Origin: PFJX01 sp031426815 | GTDB lineage: Bacteria; Pseudomonadota; Gammaproteobacteria; Burkholderiales; Thiobacillaceae | Direction of reading: 5' to 3' | Assembly: GCA_031426815.1 (NCBI GenBank) | Contig: JASJPG010000117.1 | Span: forward strand, 1 to 7,192 | Length of the DNA: 7,192 nt | Shown: piece after piece, positions 5,245-7,192 of the stretch | Layout of the letters: the number at the start of each line of letters is the position of its first letter | Numbering within the stretch: position 1 is the stretch's first letter | Notes under the pieces: generated by a model | Told to the model about the DNA's origin: nothing | Databases searched by the model: none | What the model saw: only the letters and a program-made list of their open reading frames with translations | Position numbers and translations under genes: made by a program

Positions 5245-6416
5245 CAGCCCAGAAACGCGCGGATCAAGCGCGCCAACTGCTCTGTAAGCAACTTCGCATC
5301 CGCCAGCGTCAGCACCAGCGGCGGCAGCAAGCGCACCACAGTGTCATTGGTGACATTGATGAGCAATTTTTCGGCCAAGGCAGCCTTCACCAGATCTCCG
5401 CACGGACGATCCAGCTCAATGCCGATCATCAGGCCCTGACCACGAATCTCCAGGACTCCGGCCTGGCCCTGCAAACGCTCGGCAAGGTCGGCGCGAATGA
5501 AAGCGCCCAATTCCGCCGCGTTCTGGAGCAAACCATCGGACTCCATGACCTCCAGCGTCGTCAACGCGGCGGTGCATGCCAGCGGGCCGCCGCCAAAGGT
5601 CGAACCATGTTTACCCGGAGTAAAAGTTTCCGCGGCGATACCACGTGCCAGACAGGCGCCTATCGGCACGCCGGAACCCAAACCCTTGGCCAGGGTCATG
5701 ACATCAGGCATCACGCTGGTATGTTGAAATGCAAACCAGGTGCCGGTCCGTCCGACACCCGTCTGAACTTCATCCAGCATCAACAGCCAACCCTGTTCAT
5801 CGCAAATGCGCCGCAGATCGGACAAATAATCCGATTGCGGAATCTGCACGCCGCCTTCACCCTGATAGGGTTCCACCAGCACGGCAACGATATTCTTGTG
5901 GTGCGCTGCCAATGCTTCGACGGCCGCAGCGGAACCAAAAGGCACTCGAACAAAACCGGAAACCAGCGGTTCGAATCCGGCCTGCACCTTGCGATTGCCC
6001 GTTGCAGAAAGCGTAGCCATGGTACGACCGTGGAAGCTCTTCTCCATAACCACGATGGAGGGATTCTCGATACCTTTGTTGTGGCCATACAAGCGCGCAA
6101 TTTTGATCGCGGCCTCGTTGGCCTCTGCCCCAGAATTGCAGAAGAACGCGCGCGAAAGGCCCGCGAGCTGGCATAAACGCTCGGCTAACGTCTCCTGCTC
6201 AAGGATGCGGTAAATGTTTGAGGTATGAATCAGCTTCGCCGCCTGGTCGGATAAAGCTCGAACCAACCGAGGATGACCATGACCCAGACCATTCACCGCA
6301 ACGCCCGCCAAAGCATCAAGATACTTGTCGCCGTTCGTATCGAACAACCAGGCTCCCTCGCCGCGTACGAATGCGACAGGTTGCCGTGCGTAAGTTTGCA
6401 TCAGGTAATCAGACAT
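5244..6416 (-). CDS. argD: Acetylornithine aminotransferase
   Basis: PLP-dependent class III aminotransferase that makes N2-acetylornithine from N-acetylglutamate semialdehyde and glutamate. The E. coli homologue also acts as succinyl-diaminopimelate aminotransferase in lysine synthesis. From the ATG at 6414-6416 it has 390 residues. Landmarks are MQTYARQPVAF (6-16), GVAVNGLGHGHP (38-49), the phosphate-binding FCNSGAEANEAA (92-103), SFHGRT (127-132), VEPYQGEGG (181-189), LDEVQTGVGRTG (214-225, with the PLP-ring aspartate D215) and the Schiff-base lysine K244 in TLAKGLGSG. THE STFGGGPLAC segment near the C-terminal third is also intact. The frame is open upstream to an ATG at 6482, but that 22-residue extension reads through a terminator-like hairpin and is unlike the family, so 6416 is preferred. 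It is the first gene of the operon and its stop overlaps the argF start. Confidence 0.97.
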   Translation of the reverse strand: MSDYLMQTYARQPVAFVRGEGAWLFDTNGDKYLDALAGVAVNGLGHGHPRLVRALSDQAAKLIHTSNIYRILEQETLAERLCQLAGLSRAFFCNSGAEANEAAIKIARLYGHNKGIENPSIVVMEKSFHGRTMATLSATGNRKVQAGFEPLVSGFVRVPFGSAAAVEALAAHHKNIVAVLVEPYQGEGGVQIPQSDYLSDLRRICDEQGWLLMLDEVQTGVGRTGTWFAFQHTSVMPDVMTLAKGLGSGVPIGACLARGIAAETFTPGKHGSTFGGGPLACTAALTTLEVMESDGLLQNAAELGAFIRADLAERLQGQAGVLEIRGQGLMIGIELDRPCGDLVKAALAEKLLINVTNDTVVRLLPPLVLTLADAKLLTEQLARLIRAFLG

Positions 6417-6434
6417 ACAGGTTCCAACCGCTTG

Positions 6435-6464
6435 AAAAAACACAACGGCGGCATTAGCCGCCGT
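6435..6464 (-). terminator. Intrinsic-terminator-like hairpin in the argD leader
   Basis: A perfect 8-bp stem, ACGGCGGC/GCCGCCGT (6464-6457 and 6452-6445 on the minus strand), has a TAAT loop and is followed by TGTG and six T residues (6440-6435). The T tract exists only on the minus strand, so it would stop transcription heading toward argD, ending 18 nt before the argD ATG. No minus-strand gene ends here within the window. It is therefore either an attenuator of the arginine operon, the 3' end of a small RNA, or a leftover terminator of a gene no longer present. Structure is seen; function is inferred. Confidence 0.6.
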
Positions 6465-6507
6465 GCGAAAAGGAAGAAACATACCACTATTTCAACCTGA
6501 GAAAAAT

Positions 6508-6561
6508 CCTTGCGTGACGACTCGAATGAACCGTGCAAGGTAGACTTGGCTTTGCGTCTAC
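6508..6561. other. Two adjoining inverted repeats in the argD-xseA intergenic region
   Basis: CCTTGC (6508-6513) pairs with GCAAGG (6535-6540) across 21 nt. GTAGAC (6540-6545) pairs with GTCTAC (6556-6561) across 10 nt. Both are perfect 6-bp repeats that meet at base 6540. On the minus strand the first is followed directly by ATTTTTC. They may be protein-binding sites for divergent promoters or stems of an argD leader RNA. I could not define a convincing -35/-10 pair for either gene in the 165-bp gap 6417-6581. Confidence 0.3.
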
Positions 6562-6581
6562 TTAACCATCGTTGCTCAATC

Positions 6582-7192
6582 GTGTCCGCCACTGCTGCTG
6601 TCATCACCGTAAGTGAGTTGAATCGTCTCGCACGTCTCGCATTAGAGAAATCCTTACCATCATGCTGGATTGCCGGTGAAATTTCGAACTTCACACGGGC
6701 CAGTTCCGGTCATTGGTACTTCACACTCAAAGATCAGCAGGCCGGCGTCCGCTGCGCATTCTTTCGCAATCGTAGCCAATTTATGGATTGGACGCCCTCG
6801 GATGGGGATCGGGTTGAGATCCGCGCACAAGCGACCCTTTATGAGCCGCGCGGAGACTATCAACTGCTTGTCGATGTGATGCGCCGTGGCGGACAAGGGG
6901 CGTTTTATGAAGAATTTCTCAGGCTCAAGTCAAAACTGGAAGCAGAAGGGCTATTCAGCGATGAGCGAAAACACAAGATTCCACGCTTTCCGATACGCTT
7001 GGGAATCGTCACATCACTGCAAGCCGCAGCACTTCACGACGTACTCAAAACACTGGAAATCCGCTGGCCTTGCTGTTCCATCGTCATCTATCCGACTGCA
7101 GTACAAGGCAGTGATGCTGCACCGATGCTCAGGCAATCCTGAATCCGTGACACCAATTCACTGCCCAAACTTCTGAGCGGCAAACGTCCACC
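6582..7192 (+). pseudogene. xseA: Exodeoxyribonuclease VII large subunit, interrupted by an in-frame TGA and cut by the window edge
   Basis: XseA with XseB forms the exonuclease that degrades single-stranded DNA to oligonucleotides. From the GTG at 6582, 186 residues match the family: ITVSELNRLAR (8-18), the OB-fold stretch with AGEISNFTRASSGHWYFTLKD split across 31-51, VRCAFFRNR (56-64), YEPRGDYQLLV (87-97), LEAEGLF (119-125), then the start of the catalytic domain, FPIRLGIVTS (136-145), ALHDVLKTL (150-158) and IYPTAVQGSDA (169-179). A TGA at 7140-7142 ends it near 40% of the usual 400-450 residues. Reading on in frame gives IRDTNSLPKLLSGKRP, of which only IRDTN resembles XseA, and no frame shows the expected CDVLI-type strand. 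The usually conserved TSP is TSL. The start is uncertain: a TTG at 6510 is in frame but the added residues are not family-like. The region is more AT-rich than gmk (27 G+C in 60 at 6601-6660 against 42 in 60 at 2101-2160). It is a pseudogene or a sequence error. Confidence 0.75.

Noticed and set aside
6417..6482. In-frame upstream extension of ArgD to an ATG at 6482
   Set aside because: The added 22 residues are translated from the terminator-like hairpin and T tract and are unlike ArgD N-termini; MSDYLMQTYARQPVAF at 6416 fits the family.
6510..6581. TTG start for XseA at 6510
   Set aside because: The extra 24 residues are not XseA-like and cover the inverted repeats; GTG 6582 is closer to the family N-terminus, though its own ribosome binding site is weak.
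6885..7176. Frameshifted continuation of xseA in the +1 frame ending at 7176
   Set aside because: Upstream of 7140 that frame is an overlapping shadow, and its C-terminal residues (IHCPNF) do not match XseA, so a simple single-base frameshift does not restore the gene.

Overview
The window is a chromosomal segment of moderate to high GC, most likely from a betaproteobacterium. A Rhodocyclales/Nitrosomonadales-type organism is my guess, based on protein style, gene pairing and a C5/G5 intergenic repeat. It carries core metabolism and information-processing genes. I saw no tRNA, rRNA, CRISPR array or insertion sequence.

Layout, left to right. Positions 1-676 (minus strand) hold the N-terminal 225 residues of a Hanks-type Ser/Thr protein kinase cut by the window edge. 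It is divergent from a plus-strand pair, yicC (an RNase-family protein) and gmk (guanylate kinase). A G+C-rich hairpin at 2338-2357 then separates gmk from a convergent minus-strand operon. In transcription order that operon is argD (5244-6416), argF (4312-5244), a small DUF2283 protein (4067-4294), argG (2765-4009), a possible 27-residue ORF (2679-2762) and ppnP (2365-2682). From 6582 to the right edge is the start of xseA on the plus strand. It is divergent from argD and interrupted by an in-frame TGA at 7140-7142, after which it stops resembling the family.

How the genes work together. ArgD makes N-acetylornithine, ArgF carbamoylates ornithine to citrulline, and ArgG condenses citrulline with aspartate, so three arginine-pathway enzymes share one transcript. 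argD and argF overlap by one base (TGATG). ppnP, a nucleoside phosphorylase, is appended at the 3' end. Gmk and PpnP both act on nucleotides or nucleosides but lie on opposite strands.

The parts most worth a second look are the non-coding ones. First, a terminator-like hairpin with a T tract lies just upstream of argD, in argD's own direction. Second, three complementary segments before argG can form mutually exclusive hairpins. Third, at the argG-ppnP junction a C5/G5 repeat supplies the ppnP Shine-Dalgarno sequence, can also sequester it, and sits inside a short ORF whose stop overlaps the ppnP start. The broken xseA may be a genuine pseudogene or an assembly problem at a contig end. I found no wholly new multi-gene system here.
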